From Chloromonas sp. AAM2 (taxonomy: Eukaryota > Chlorophyta > Chlorophyceae > Chlamydomonadales > Chlamydomonadaceae), in the NCBI GenBank assembly GCA_004335635.1, contig QAXH01001961.1:23882-87881 (forward strand): DNA of 64,000 nt, written 5' to 3'. The notes under the pieces are model-generated. The model saw only the letters and a program-made list of their open reading frames with translations, was not told the DNA's origin and made no database searches. How positions within the stretch are numbered: position 1 is the first letter of the stretch; each line of letters opens with the position of its first letter. The translations under genes were made by a program, and so were the position numbers. Positions 22,620 through 37,600 of this stretch are shown here, one piece after another.

Positions 22620-25600
22620 CTACAAGTCAGCCAGTGTGTGCGGCGCCTGGTACTGCCACACAAAGATGCCTCCCTCGCTGCCCACTGATACGATGCTGGA
22701 CTTGTCCGGTGTGACTGCCACCCGTGTGACCGTCCCGCTGTGTGCTACACCAATGAAGTAACAGTGTCCTTCATCGTACCCCCAAACGCGCACGAGCTTG
22801 TCGCCGCCTCCTGAAACGATGGCCTCGCCGTCCCGGTCGGTGGCTAAGGCATTGACTTCATTGGCATCGCTGCCGTCAATGATTCGGATAGCTTGTCCGT
22901 CAAATGCGTCCCAGTATGTGATCTGCAAGTCACAGAGAGTCAGCGACAAGCGTGAGTTGTGAAGCTGAGTATGCACCTCTGACGCGAGGTCAACTGCCTC
23001 GTAGCTGGCGAGGACCGCATGCAGGCTTATACTATGCATGCTCACATAGCCAGAATCGCCAGCCTTCATTCGTGCTAAGAACTGTGAGAGGTGATTGCCT
23101 AGTGCGCAGGGCAATAGAAGACATTGCAGCTCATGCGTCTGTCCGCACCTTGCGATCCGTGCCTGTTGTGACCAGTTGGCTCTCATCCGGGTGGTAAATC
23201 ACTGATTTGAAGAATGTGTTTGCAAACAGACTGGTGCGGCGCTTGAAGGTGCCCAGATCCCAGATGATGCAGCTGCCATCACTGCTGGCGCTGACACACT
23301 CTGCGTCGTCCGAGCGCACACGGATCGAGTTCACGCTGCCGCGGTGATCCTTCATAGACGCTTCAAGTGTCTGGCTCTGCTTGCCGATCCTCCAGACGCG
23401 CACCATGCCTTCCTCCCCTCCGCTGATCAGCTTTGAGCTGTCGCTTGTAGTTGCCAGCGCAGTCACTTGTTTGAGATGTGCATCGTGGATGACGTACAGA
23501 AGCTTGCCGCTCTGGGGCGCGAAGGCGCGGATCTTGCCGTCAGACCAGCCACTTACAATGCTCTTGCCATCCTGCGGGCCAGAGCAGGAATTGTTGCATT
23601 GAACTCATGCCCAGTAAACGAGCATCAATCGAACAACAACGTGGCCCTATGTTCTGCATGGTGGCGGGGCTACAGGCTGGTGTCAAGGCGCAGAAGATCA
23701 TACGTGAGGTTGGCAGACTGGGGCTGTGCGTCACTGGGCTGCACAGCCTGCACCCTACATGCAAGCAAGTGCTACAGCGTTCCTGGCAGTGCCTTGAATG
23801 GCAGCTGGGGTCAAGGTGCAGGATGATGGTGGGCAGGGTTGGCAGCAACATCTTCGCAGCGTAGGTGCAAGCAAGGGCCGCAGTAAGCTTTTCAGTGTCT
23901 TACCGCTGCAAAGATCACGCAGTTGCACTCGAGGTTGGGCACCTCGATGCGCAGCAGCTCACGGCACGTGTTGAGGTGCCACACACGAATGTAGCCCACG
24001 CCAGCTGTGGCGAACACCTCGCTGTACTCGTGAGGGAAGGCAAGGTCGCTGATGCGGTCGCTGTGGGAGGTCTGCAGCAGCTCGTGGCTCAACCTGCACA
24101 GCAACAGGGCGGTGTGGTGTGGTGAGACACGGCATGAGCATATCCACTGGGTGCAAACATCCTGTTATGTGCGTGTCAAAAGAGCACGGTGGTGCTGTGC
24201 TGCTGACACGCAGGATCAGAGCAGCTGAGGGACAACGATTCCACGACAAGACAGTGTGTGATGTTTCCATTCTCTGGTTTGGCTGGCTTGTACACACAGC
24301 CAGAGCTGTGTCGCCTCCTTACTTTGACAGCACAGGGGCAGCCCCGCAAAGCTCTATGACATCATTCAGAGCATGTGAGGCAGATACTTTTTTTCCATTA
24401 CAGCAGAAGTTCCCTCACTGCCCCATGCATGCCCGGTTTGCCAGTGCGTCTACTGCGCATGGTTTGCAAGCCAGTGCGTCTATGCAATTCAGGGTTCTCT
24501 TGCCCCAGCGTGCAGGACATGCCTGTCTTGCTCCATCATACAATGCCGTGCAGCCATTTGTACACAAGACGCAACCCAACCATTCTTCAACGTCTCCTAA
24601 CCGGTGTATGCATGTGGCATACACAAGTGGCTGCACGCACCTGGCGTTGAGTGGGTCATACGTGAGCTTGTACATGTTGCAGGCCGCAGTGCCCACCAGG
24701 AAGGTGAACACCTTGCCTGTCACCTCATCCAGGGCAATGCTGGTCACGGCTCCCTCGAGCTTGACAGCAGCCAAGCGAGCCATCTTCTTCATAATCTTGG
24801 GGTTTGCTGGGCTGGGTTCACTCGCTGTACGCATGACCAGCACACTGCCATCGCCTCCGCCCACTAGCATGTCTCCGCTGGGGGTTTCACAGCAGGCTGT
24901 GGCGCCTACTTGGATGGGCTCCTTGCCTGGGCCGCTGTTCCTGAACAGGACCCTTTCCAGCGCAACCTGCAGCACATCCCCTGAGGTGGTGCCACAGTAG
25001 GCATACTGGTCCCGGCTGTCAACACAGATGGTTTTGAAAATGCGCTGTAGCTGGCCAAGCTGTGCCTCCTGAGACCTGAGCTTGTTGTTGGGCTTGTCAT
25101 AGGTCCAGACGTGCAGGTTGTAGTTGCCACCGGTTATCAGCTGGTCGTTCCGGTTGTGGAAGAACTTGACACACATGGTGAAGTTGGCATGCGTGGGGCT
25201 ACCGCAGATGGCTGTGCCAGTCTGCACGTCCCACATGACCTGTGCGGCAAAATGTGCACAGTGGACTGTCAGCATGCTGTAGTTTTGGCTGGCAAACATT
25301 GGCTGCATTGTCTGCAAGCACAGCTAAGGCATGCATGCAAGATGGAGCTCGACCACCCACCAGCGAGTTGTCATCGGGCCCTCCCAAGGAAGCAAGATAC
25401 TGCTCATCGTATGAAAAGTCCAGTGCTTGGATTTTCACCTGTGGAGAAACACATCGCCGTGTTGAAGAAAAAGGGCGCGCCCCCGAGAGCCCTTGGAACT
25501 GCTGACGACTTGAGCTGAAATACAAATATTATGCACACGCACCTTGTGCAAACCCATACGGTGCAGTAGCTGCCTGTTTTCCAAATCCCAGATGATGATA

Positions 25601-25942
25601 TCTGCCGTGAAGCCCATGTACGTGACCTGGCCGGTTGCAAGGTACCTGCCGCTCTTAGAGAGCGCAATGGCAGAGATCTGCACACAAGTGTTTTGGCCAT
25701 GGTCTTAGAGTCAGCTGCGTGCGGGCCTTGCCGAGGGATTGTCAGCGGGTGTTTGTCACCAGCCCAACCTTGTCTGAATGCCCTTGTAGAAATTCTTGGG
25801 AGCGAGCATCCCTCTTATCGCGGAGAACAATCGTGCTGCCCAGAGTATAGATCATGGTCCTGCCATCGGGATGTACCAGCAATCCGTTCTCGACACTACC
25901 TCCAAACCCGATAACAGAGTTGAGCTGCAGCGGCTCTGCCAT
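22620..25942 (-). CDS. CFAP52: Cilia- and flagella-associated protein 52 (WDR16/FAP52), WD40 protein
   Basis: FAP52 is a microtubule inner protein near the inner junction of the axonemal doublet B-tubule. Seven exons on the minus strand: 25942-25769, 25677-25543, 25438-25361, 25239-24641, 24093-23904, 23571-23149, 22922-22620; phases fit, 633 aa, very close to the ~620 aa of animal CFAP52. The protein is two WD40 propellers end to end. Family-specific sequence is clear throughout: LQLNSVIGFGGSVENGLLVH at the N-terminus, GQVTYMGFTADIIIWDLENR, YLASLGGPDDNSL, ISGGEEGMVRVWRIGKQSQT, SSDGSCIIWDLGTFKRR and a final FVWQY strand. The gene is convergent with RecQ. Part of exon 4 and the upstream flank are duplicated at 7832-8138. 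It implies that this lineage builds motile cilia at some stage. Confidence 0.95.
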
Positions 25943-26813
25943 CTTGACCTTGTTGTCTCAAAAGCTAAGTGCGTGCAGTGCAGTCCGGCCAGCGACTCTC
26001 TCTCTAAGCATGTCAGTGGGTGACACGTGATGCACGTACTCGGGTAGTTGCACGTTTTGAATGTGTCTAAGAAACAATGTGATATGCGTGCGTGCTACAT
26101 ACTGCTCCAGGTTGTTGGAGCCTGGTGTGAGTGTTCACATGAAGGCCTGGCACCCTGGCTAGAACTGTCTGAGAATTCTGCCAGCCACCGATGATTTGGG
26201 CCCAAAAAAAATTGCCTGGTAATATGAATTAAGGCCCAGAATGCGACATTATCCGTCAGGCAACAGGCCTAACGCAGTCTTCCATACGCTACATGCATAC
26301 CTCAAATGGTGAAATTGGTCCTGCAGGTGTCAGCATAGTGACTCGCCATGTCACTATGCTGCCGACTTGCCATGTCTGGTACCGCATGTCTGGTACTTGT
26401 TGGTAGTTGGGTGGGACACCAGCAACAAGCTTGGCTCGCTTGTGAGGATATACTATGCGCCTCATATATGCCTGCCAGACCGCTCCGGCACTTGATAAGT
26501 AGCTGCAAGCCAGTCCCAAAACCAGAAGGTGCCTTAAGCTTCGTCGAGTCAAGTTCTGGGGGCAGCACGTTTAAGGGAGTGTCTAAGCACTGAGTCAACC
26601 AATCACTGACCAGAGGCTGCTGTTTCCGCATTGGGCCAAAAGTTTTGAATCCAAACACACTGTCAGTGAGTGGCCGGATGTTGGCAAGCTGCTGGCTGGT
26701 ATGCCGGTGTAATCAATTGGCATTCGTGGCATATGAGCAATGTACATGAAGACACTTGCGTGTGAGCCATTGGCAGATCGTCAGACAACACACCCAAAAG
26801 CCGGCACTGCTAG

Positions 26814-27020
26814 GTCTCTGGGTCTCTAGATATCAAGTCTGCTCCTGGAAACTTCTCATGGCGATGATGGGATAGATGCAAGTACCTGCCTGCACACCAA
26901 AGGCATGACTTTTGGGCAGCCACACCTGGCAACCCAGAGACCTGAAGACCCTGCTGCGGTCTCCAGGTCTCTAACGTTCTTAGTCCCTGGAACTTCACAT
27001 CATGGCAATCATGGCATGAG
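26814..27020 (+). repeat. Degenerate direct repeat pair (~60 bp)
   Basis: Two stretches, about 26814-26880 and 26965-27020, share AGGTCTCT, then CCTGGAA, an ACTTC segment and CATGGC.ATCATGG-like sequence in the same order. The similarity is partial and ungapped alignment is not possible throughout. No function is apparent. Confidence 0.45.
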
Positions 27021-27634
27021 CACTGGCAGAGGCAGTCACTTGCCCGCTACACTAAGCCCGAGACTTCAAGCAGCACATCCAGCGACCAATAGACCTGAAC
27101 AGTGCACAGTCTACTATGACACACGCAGGTGTCTGGGTCGTTGGATTTCCAAGTTTGCAACTGAAAATCCACATCATTGCTGCCATCGTTCTTTCACCGC
27201 TCTGACTCTAGGGTGTAGGCCCCTCCTCCATGACTCATGTTGTCAACCTCGAGAACTACCAAACTGCACAAAGTTGATTTGACAGGTCACAAGCGTTACT
27301 CTCACTCTGACGGCACTCTGGCCCGTGTACAGTGATAGCTCAAGGTGGCTGCCCAGAGTGAGTGCCTAGTCATTACATTGTTACATTGTGAAAAGCCTTC
27401 AACCTTGGAGACTAATCACCCGCGTTGCGACTAATGGTACAACGGCAATAGGACTGTTGCAACGCGAAGGGGCCGCACAGACCAGACTGAGAGCTGCGTG
27501 TTCGTGCAAAGTGATACGGACACTGAAGAAGCGACGTGCGCCCGGCACACAGATGCAAGGCGGATTTGATGGGTGTGCACGAGACAGAACATGAACTAGC
27601 ATCCCCATGGGGAAAAAAAGGATGCCCCATGGGG

Positions 27635-28018
27635 GAAAAAAATATGTTTGCCAGTTCTGGAACAATTTGCGAGTGGTGTCCTGGAACTGGGTGTGACGTG
27701 AGCTGATCTGTTGTGAACCAGTGTCATGTGAGACTGAGATGTGTTGATGTTGGGTGAAGTGGTAGACGATGTGGTGTGTTGCCTGGGGTTCAGACCAGGA
27801 CACGGTGGCCCCATACTACACCACTGTACGTCCTGTCTAGTCCTGATTTGCTGTCCCAGAAGTGGCAAGGCACCGTCTACCACAAAACACGATGGTCACC
27901 CCACGATTCACCCTGTATGTGATTGACACACACATACACATTAAACCCGGTGCTGAGACACACCGGTTTTAATGCCAGTCCCAGGAATTGTCCCAGAACT
28001 GACAAACTTTTTTTTTGA
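27635..28018. mobile_element. 384-bp foldback element with terminal inverted repeats (MITE-like)
   Basis: The left end reads ATGTTTGCCAGTTCTGGAAC (after an A-run); the right end is its reverse complement, ending GTCCCAGAACTGACAAAC plus a T-run. Inside, GTGGTAGACGATGTG near 27759 is mirrored by CACCGTCTACCAC near 27870, and AAACCCGGTG/CACCGGTTT forms a hairpin at about 27943-27969. The element has no coding capacity. The ends match four other copies in this window, two of them flanking the 832-bp element in the giant gene. I could not identify a clear target-site duplication. The fit is to a non-autonomous DNA transposon or foldback element; a SINE-like origin is less likely. Confidence 0.65.
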
Positions 28019-28852
28019 GTGCCTGGTTCTTTTTATTGAGATGATATTTTTGCATGATTTAATCTTATTTTATTGCTAAACTCCTGGGGATACCCCAGTC
28101 TCTCTTGCGCAAGATAGGCTGGGTGGCCCCTTCAATTTCAGATCTAAACAGATTAAGTAATGGAAAAATGGTATGTAAATACAAAGAACCAGGCACTGAG
28201 GAGAGGGAGCAAGGGCATGCTAGGGCCGACATCGTGCTGCAGCCTGTGAGCCTGCAGCAACACGCTTGAGTGCATTCTTGCGGGTGTCAGCGCACAAGTG
28301 ATGCCAGACTGCGTGTTGCCTTGTTTAGGCCAGGAAAGCCAAAACTGCTCGGCACACAGGCAGCCTAGGAAGCAGGAAACACGTCAGCGTGTGAAGCAAC
28401 TCCAACAACGCTTTACCTTACATGTCCAGGCCAGCACTTGACCAACAGGACTGCAGCGAACCAATTAACCGCTAGTGACTCACTACAGATTTCCCTCGCT
28501 GTGTGAGACATGTGGCAGCTCACTGAGTACGAACATGATTGCAACTATAACAGGCTAGTTCAGCTTATACTGACTGAATTTAAACAGGGTGGGTCACTTG
28601 AACGAACGTTTAAGTGGTTGAGCACAGGCTCACACTCAAAACCCAACACATAAAGCTGCCTGCTGAAGACTACAGGGCACCTTTGCTCTGGCTTGTCAGG
28701 TGAGCCCAGACAGATGTGACATGACCTCCACACCACCGATGTGAAACCAGCCAACAGTAAGTCAAGTCAGGAATCAAGGACGCACGTAAGGACAGTAGAA
28801 TGCACAACTCAAACCTGACACAGTGAATCAGCGGGACAGAGCAGCTGCACCT

Positions 28853-30739
<1,887 letters not shown>

Positions 30740-31601
30740 GATGTGTCCTCCGACCTTGATAAAGCTGGCGTTGATTGGTATACGCAAGGGTTTGTGTACC
30801 TTGGCTGACTCACTGGCACGGGCGGCAGTGTGGGAATTGTTTGTCAAGAACTTAGTGAGTCTGTATTGTCTACCAAATGTGCTGCTGTGCAATCGCTGAG
30901 ATGACACGCATGACCAGCCAGCGACACCAGCTTGGTGCAAGAGTGACCAGCAGTGTGAGACCACCTGTTCCACATGACGGCATTTGATATGCATCAGTGA
31001 CCCAAAGAGGCTGCGTGTGCCTTGCTAGACTGCAGGCTGCTCCTGCATGCTAAGTCAGCAAAAACTAGTCAAATGCATTCCAGCAGCCACTGTCTGCCAG
31101 TCAGCCACAGACAATACAAGCAGAGCGCACAAGAAGGCTCGGGTTGGGCAAAACATAGTAAAACCTAACCTACTCTGTCATTGACCAACGCCAGTAGTGG
31201 TTACATCCTGGCCGTCTGGCCATTTTCAAAGGGTAGTACTGTGGTGTCATAACTGCGGTGTGTGATCGACGGAAGGATTTGCATATTCAGAAGGAAAAGG
31301 AGGACTTGCTTGTCAATGTGATGATCTTGGAGCGTATGGGATGGTCGCGTAGTCTGTGTTGGCGCATGAATTGAACCGTTTGCAATTCCATTCTAATGTG
31401 GCGGTTTTGGCAGTAGCCCGATACGGGAAGCGGTCCAGCCGCGATGTACTCCCCGGCATTAGGTTGCTGGTCCTGGTTGGCGAGTAGTTGACCTGATAGC
31501 GTTCGCTTGTCAGCAAATGGCGGTGTTTCAGAATCGGGGCAAAAGTGTCAAGCCCTCGGGTGCATGCTGAATTACTAGACGCACCTGAATCACTTCACAG
31601 A
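30740..31601. promoter_or_regulatory. Divergent intergenic region (OTC / armadillo-like gene)
   Basis: These 862 bp separate the OTC start codon (minus strand) from the proposed start of the giant gene (plus strand), so both promoters should lie here. I see no clear TATA box, operator-like repeat or other gene. The exact start of the plus-strand gene is uncertain, so part of this region may be its 5' UTR. Confidence 0.45.
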
Positions 31602-34600
31602 ATGGACGGCAATTTTGTTGCGGACGTGCGGCTGGAGGACTCGGATGAGGTGCGACACGGCTGCAAATGCCGGTCAATTGCTCGGCTCTGATAGACCTCA
31701 TCGCGGCGTCGTGGCACATGAAGCACTCTATGATGCAGATTCAAGGCATCCTACAACGTCCCAGAGCTCTGAATTCACGATTGGTGGTGTTGCCAGCTTG
31801 CACATGGCAAGATTTGGAAAGCCTGGCCTGCCTATTGCTGCAATTGCAACAGGTCCTCCAGCTACCAATCGTCAGAAACAAGCTAAAAAAGCTGTTGTCC
31901 TCAGCAGCCAGGAAAATGGCAGTCCTGGGCACCACAGTCATCCCCTCCAGCGATGATACGCTGGAAGAGTTCCTACAATCAGCAGGCAAATTCTTTGGCA
32001 AGGACCCCACCAGATGGGAGCAGATGGGTAAGGACATGCATGCGCATGGGTAAGGCATGCAAGTCATCAGCAGATTCGGACACATGCTGCTGCAGGGAGC
32101 AAATCTTTGGTCAAGATTGGACCAAATAGATGCAGTGCTGTGCACCATGCATCCACAACTCACATTGGCATGTGCTCAGGTGAACCCACCATTGAGGTGA
32201 ACGAGGATGGTGGCAAACGCTACATCAAATCAACTGGCGTCTTCTCTGGAACGGAGCTGCACTTGCTTGTTGAGGTGGGAATTGCGACAGTTACTGGCGA
32301 GTACGCATGCGCAGCATGCCATCAAGACGATGCCAGCGCTGGCACGCCCAGACTTCCAGCACTGGATTGCTAATCAGCCATCTTCAGCCACGCCCTTGTC
32401 TCGGCCACGACGGCAAACATCAGCCGTCACCTCGTCATAGATCCTGCTACATGATCATTGCCATCAAGCGTCACTCATCACATCACAGTGCAGGCTAGCC
32501 ACCAACTCGATCCGGGCAGTGCATGTACAGTACAGGCTAGCCTCTAACTTGAGTCTGATTTGTTGACGTAGGAGCCATACTTTGATGACCGCTTGCCAGT
32601 GCGTGAGGACCGGCCAGATCTGAACTACAACCAGAAGAAGCGCCCCATCAAAACCAACGAGGAATGGCAGGAGGTGCGTGCTGTGCACGTAGCCCAGCAT
32701 GCATGCCAACACCTCGTGCAACCATCAGCCAGGTTCCTGCCATATTCCTTCTCATCAGCTGTTGACATCCTAAAGGAATCCAGGGTGTTGCTCAGTTACA
32801 GGCTGTAATGACAGGCAGCAGATGTTCATCCGCATCAAGTGGGGGTCTCTTCGCAGCATTTACTATGGCAGGCGTCCATCTCCCGCCCACATTGCGTGCA
32901 GGTGATAGCCGATCAGCCGTGGACCGCCAGCAAGCGCCGCACCATGCTGACCTCATACCTGCATGCCAAGCTGGAGGCCGATGATGGGGAACTGGCACAG
33001 GAGGGATGCCACGGCTTCTGGGAGCTGTCCATCCTTAAGGACAACCACGCTGACATCCGCATTGACAGGTGGGGATTGCATACAACACTGGCTTGCGACT
33101 GCAATGGGTTGCTTAGCGAGTCAACATTCAATTGGCACGCATGTACTTCATCAGCGGGCTTGCTTACAGTCAGTGGCACACCAATTCTAGTGTGCTGAGT
33201 TGCAAAGGCGTGTGTAGTAACGTCAGTTGCTGCCCACCCACAGGCTGGCGTGCTTGTTGAGCAAGCTGTCCAGCAACAACCTGTCGGTAGCCACCACAGC
33301 CGCTGCAGCCGTCTGGGGTCTGGCGACCACGGGCGGCATGCGTCGCAGCATGGCCGACCTCGATGTGGTCCCCAGCCTCCTGAAAACCCTCAAGAAGACG
33401 CTCATCATGTCCACATATCCCGATCCGGTGGCCGGGGAAGCCCTGCCTGACGGCATGGTGAGCGAGGGCGCCCGGGCGCGGCTGCAGCTGCACCTGCTGG
33501 GGGCGCTGGCTGTGCTGCTGGTGGACCGCTGGTGCCGCCGGCCCTACCTGCAGCAGGAGGCCGACTTTGGCACACTGTTTGCCATGTGCAAGCAGCTGCC
33601 CGGCTACCGGCCGCAGGACGAGCAGGTGTGGGGGGGGGGGAGGAGGGGGGCCGCGCAAGCGTGTATTTCTACGTCTGTATTGTCCCACAAGTGCAATAGA
33701 AGACGTCGTAAACATCAGTCATGCATTTGAGCAAGCAGCATGTTTCGCTTGGCCATGACTTGCAGGTTCGGCGCGAGACGTGCGCCAAGATGCTCACCAG
33801 CCTGGTGCAGCGGGACGGGGACGCACGCCTGGCGCTCATCAAGTCCGGATCGCTCAAGTCTGTGCTATCACTGCTCAACCCACAAGGTGCGTGCATGAGC
33901 GTGTGGAAACACGGGCACACAGGGTGCAGCTAGGGGGCAGCAGGGTGTGTAGCATTGAGCTGAGATGTCTTCGAGTGTGACTCGCGCACACGAGACCAGG
34001 CAACCAGAGTACGGGAAATCAAAGCAGGTCAATGCTCTGGAACACTGTTCAGATGCTGAATGCAATCTGTGATGGGCCAGTGTGGGTGGACAGAATGTTT
34101 TTGGGTCATTGAGTGAGGCATGGCAGCAAAGTCTGCTTCAAGCGAATGCAGACATGACAGCTGCACTCAGCTTGTCACAGAATGTGGGGTTCAAGGGTGA
34201 ACAGTCATGGCATCGTGCGCTTAAATAGCATGGCTCATGCCTCGCTGCTGGCGACACGCAGGGCCTGGCGCCAACATGATCCAGTTCTGCATGGCTTCCC
34301 TGCTGGCCACCATGGTGCTGGACGACGACGCCATGGAAGCGATCAAGGACCGGGGGGAGGTGAGCAGAGCAGCCATTCAGCAACACATGCAGGAGCAGCA
34401 AGGTCATCAACAGTAATTGCATTGAAGATGAGTAGAAGGCTGGGCGTTGTATGCTGCCGTCGGGCTGGTGTGTGGGCTGTTTTTGGATAACCAGTTGCAT
34501 GCAAGCAAGTCACGGATGGTTTGCAATCTAGCTGGTGAACCACGCCAAACACAGTACGTCTGCATGTCCACATGTGCTACCCTGCAGGCGCCTGTCCTGT

Positions 34601-37600
34601 TTGAGAGCTGTATTGTGCTGCTCACCTCTACGCTGGAGAAGCTGCATGCCGAGCTGGACAGACGCACCAACGGACACTACCAGGTGCGCAGGACAGCACC
34701 ATGGCAGCACAGGCAGCGTGCAGCAGTCAAAGCAGGCCAGAGCAGGCCAAAGCGGAGCTGTTCATAAGCTCGACTGGTACAGCATCAGACGGCGACAGCG
34801 GCAGTGTTGATGTGTAGCAAGGGGATTTTGTAGGTCTTGCAGGGCATCCCCTCACGCTTCTTGCCTCGAGTTCCAGGCTCCACTAAGTATGGCAATCCCT
34901 TGAGCGGCTGACGTCAGGAGCTGGAGGATTTACACAGTTTGGTATCTGTGCAAAGAGATGCCCTCATCATATGTTGACTATGCCCTCATCATATATTGAC
35001 TATGCCCTCATCATATGTTGACTATGCCCTCATCATATCTTGACATCCAGAAGGCCTTTACTGGAGCACAGGAGTGCTCCTGTGCTCCACTGACTGTTGG
35101 GGAACAGAGGGGTTTCCACATATGAATGTTGTGTTAAAAGGTGGTTCATGACCCATTGCGACTGACGTGTTGTGTGCCTGCTCTCTTCAGCCCGGTGACC
35201 TGCCCGAGTACGACCTGTACCTGGGCGTGCGGCTGGCGGAGGCGTCCAGCCAGGCCATGTGGGGCTCGGCACACTACTGCATCCAGATGGACCCCGTTCA
35301 GGTGCGACATGGGGGGCAACATGGCATGACAAGCCACATGATGCCCGGCGCAGACTGCTGGTACGCCCGGTGCCTGACCGTGCAGCTTGTCACTTCTGGT
35401 GCTCATCCCCACACGCGTGTGCATACACTCACCGTTGCTGACTGTTGCATAAGCTTAGGGCTGTTCCTGCATCCTGTATACCCTTACAGCTTAAGATGGA
35501 GCACATCGAGGAGTTGGGCAAGATGGGCCGCGACTGCGTGCTGACGGAGCAGCTGCCGCTGTCCCGCGTGTGTCACTGCGTGACCGCCTCCCTGGCCACC
35601 CTGGCCAGCCACCCCACCACCGCAGAGCTCATCATGACGTGTCCAAACGACACAGCGCTGTCAACACTGCTCATGCTAGTGGAGGTGAGGAAACAGCATC
35701 ACCAATGGGCAAACTAGTGATGCCTGGATGTCACTGGAAGTCATGCCCTCGTGCAGTAGCTGTGATGTTAGAGTGCGTGGCGGGATGCGGGAGGATGGTA
35801 TAGTATTTTCTACACTGAAGCTGGCCAGTACTGTCTGGATGAGTGCGGTTGCTGCCAATCAAAACAGGAAGCTGTGATTGCTGCCCCTCCCAGGTGGTTG
35901 AGACAGAGGTGTTTGAGCAGGCTGGGCACGTCAAGGCGTCTGCCTGCGCCGGCCTTGCCTTCCTGGCCTGCCACCCTTTGGGCGCCGAGGGCGACGAGTG
36001 CATGACCGGCCCACACCGCGACAAGCTCCTGGGCATGGGTACCTTTGGCGCCTTGCTCCGAGCAGCTCTGACCAGCGTCATGGACCCGGACTGCGACATG
36101 ATTGTGCAGCAGGTAATGCCAGAACATTCTACACACTGTGTCTGTTGACTCAGCACTGCCAGCCAGCAGGACACATGAATGAATGATGCACCATGCAACA
36201 AGACAGGAGGCAGACTAACCCAACTAATCAAGGGCAACTGCTTACACCATGTATCACAATCGTCAGCAAGACCAAAGCAACTGCTTGGCTTGCTTGCGCT
36301 CGGTGTGACGCGACTGGCACGCCTGCCACCGATGGTCCACTTGGCTGTGCCTCAACCACCAAGAACTTGTGGTTCCAACTCTCATCACCAGTCTCCAGCA
36401 CCACCACTGTTTCCCGTGTGTTTGTGCTCAGGCCGCTGCCATTGGCGTCATGTACCTTAGCACCATGGCGGGCGCTGTGCAGCCCACAGAGCTCACCATG
36501 TACGCAGCGCTGCTCATGGACAGCAGCAACAGCGAAATGATCGAGTTCCTGATGGCAGGAATGTGGATTCTGCTCAGAAACGGGGAGAACAGGAAGGTGC
36601 GCATTGGTGGAAGACAAGAAGGTTCGAGTCGCGTACACCCCATGAGCTCCAAAATGTTTACAATGACAGTGTTGCAGCCCAGTGTTGTAGCATGGTTAGC
36701 TGACGTAATCAGCTGACCTTGAAGATCATGTCTTTTAACAAGACATGGAGATTTGCGTCCAACCTATATGCCTTGTTTGTAGACACCGTGTTGCTGTGCC
36801 AGTAGCGCATCGTGCATGCTAGCTGAGCTGAGCTTGCGCTGCTTTGTGCAGGTGCTGGGTAGCAGCTTCAACCCCGCGGCACAGGATGGCCCTGGTGGTG
36901 CAATGGTCAAGAACATCGCGCACAAGCTCAACGATGCCATCACACTGCATGAGATTCATGATCAAGCACGGGAGAAAGCAGAGCTAATCAAAACACAGGT
37001 GCAAATCGCAAGCATGCACTGAGCCAAGCTTGCGGTGTTTGCAAAATGCGGCAGGGCAGGCCAGGCAAGGCTAGGGATGAGGCGAGTTATGGTTTCCATA
37101 GCGCAGGAAGTGGGGCGAGGTAACGGTGGCGCCGCTTCATTCATGGTTACAGTGTTGACGTAACAGCGTATGGCCCGCGTATGCTGCTCGCAGATTGAAG
37201 ACCAAAAGGAAGCCGAACGTGCGCACAAGGCACGGCGCGAACAGCGTTTAGCAGCAGGGCTCGACCCTGATGCTTCTTCAGAGTCCGAGGCGGAAAGTGA
37301 TGCTGGCCAGGAACTCGAAGCGTCCTTGCCTGAGGCGCAGGCAGAGCAGGAGGTCGGGGTAGTGGACCAGTTTGGCCTGCCAGAAGAGGGCGAGGCGCGC
37401 ACACCCGCCGGGAGTTCGGGCACGGAAGCCGAACAACTCACTGACGGGGCTGATCTTGTCCCGAGCGGCGATCCCGACAGCCCCACACGTGCGGACTTGG
37501 GTGTCGAGGAGGCCCTTCTTGGCAGCGAAGTGGTCACCGCCCAGACCTCATCACGCGCCAGCCGGCCAGCGTCGGTTACTGCCACGGTCCCAGGTAGTGG

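Larger units (their letters stand above)
25943..28852. other. Repeat-rich intergenic region, no gene recognised
   Basis: These 2.9 kb separate the CFAP52 start from the OTC stop codon. The CFAP52-proximal part (about 25974-26106) is the parent of the duplicated segment at 8003-8138 and presumably includes the CFAP52 promoter. A degenerate ~60-bp direct repeat sits at about 26814-26880 and 26965-27020. A 384-bp inverted-repeat element is at 27635-28018. The rest shows neither gene nor motif. Confidence 0.55.

Noticed and set aside
24119..25000. Open frame of 293 codons on the plus strand
   Set aside because: It is antisense to CFAP52 exon 4 and its neighbouring intron, where homology to the WD40 protein is unmistakable.
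34959..35044. Possible CRISPR-like array
   Set aside because: The 22-bp units are directly adjacent with no unique spacers, inside an intron of a eukaryotic gene. This is a minisatellite.
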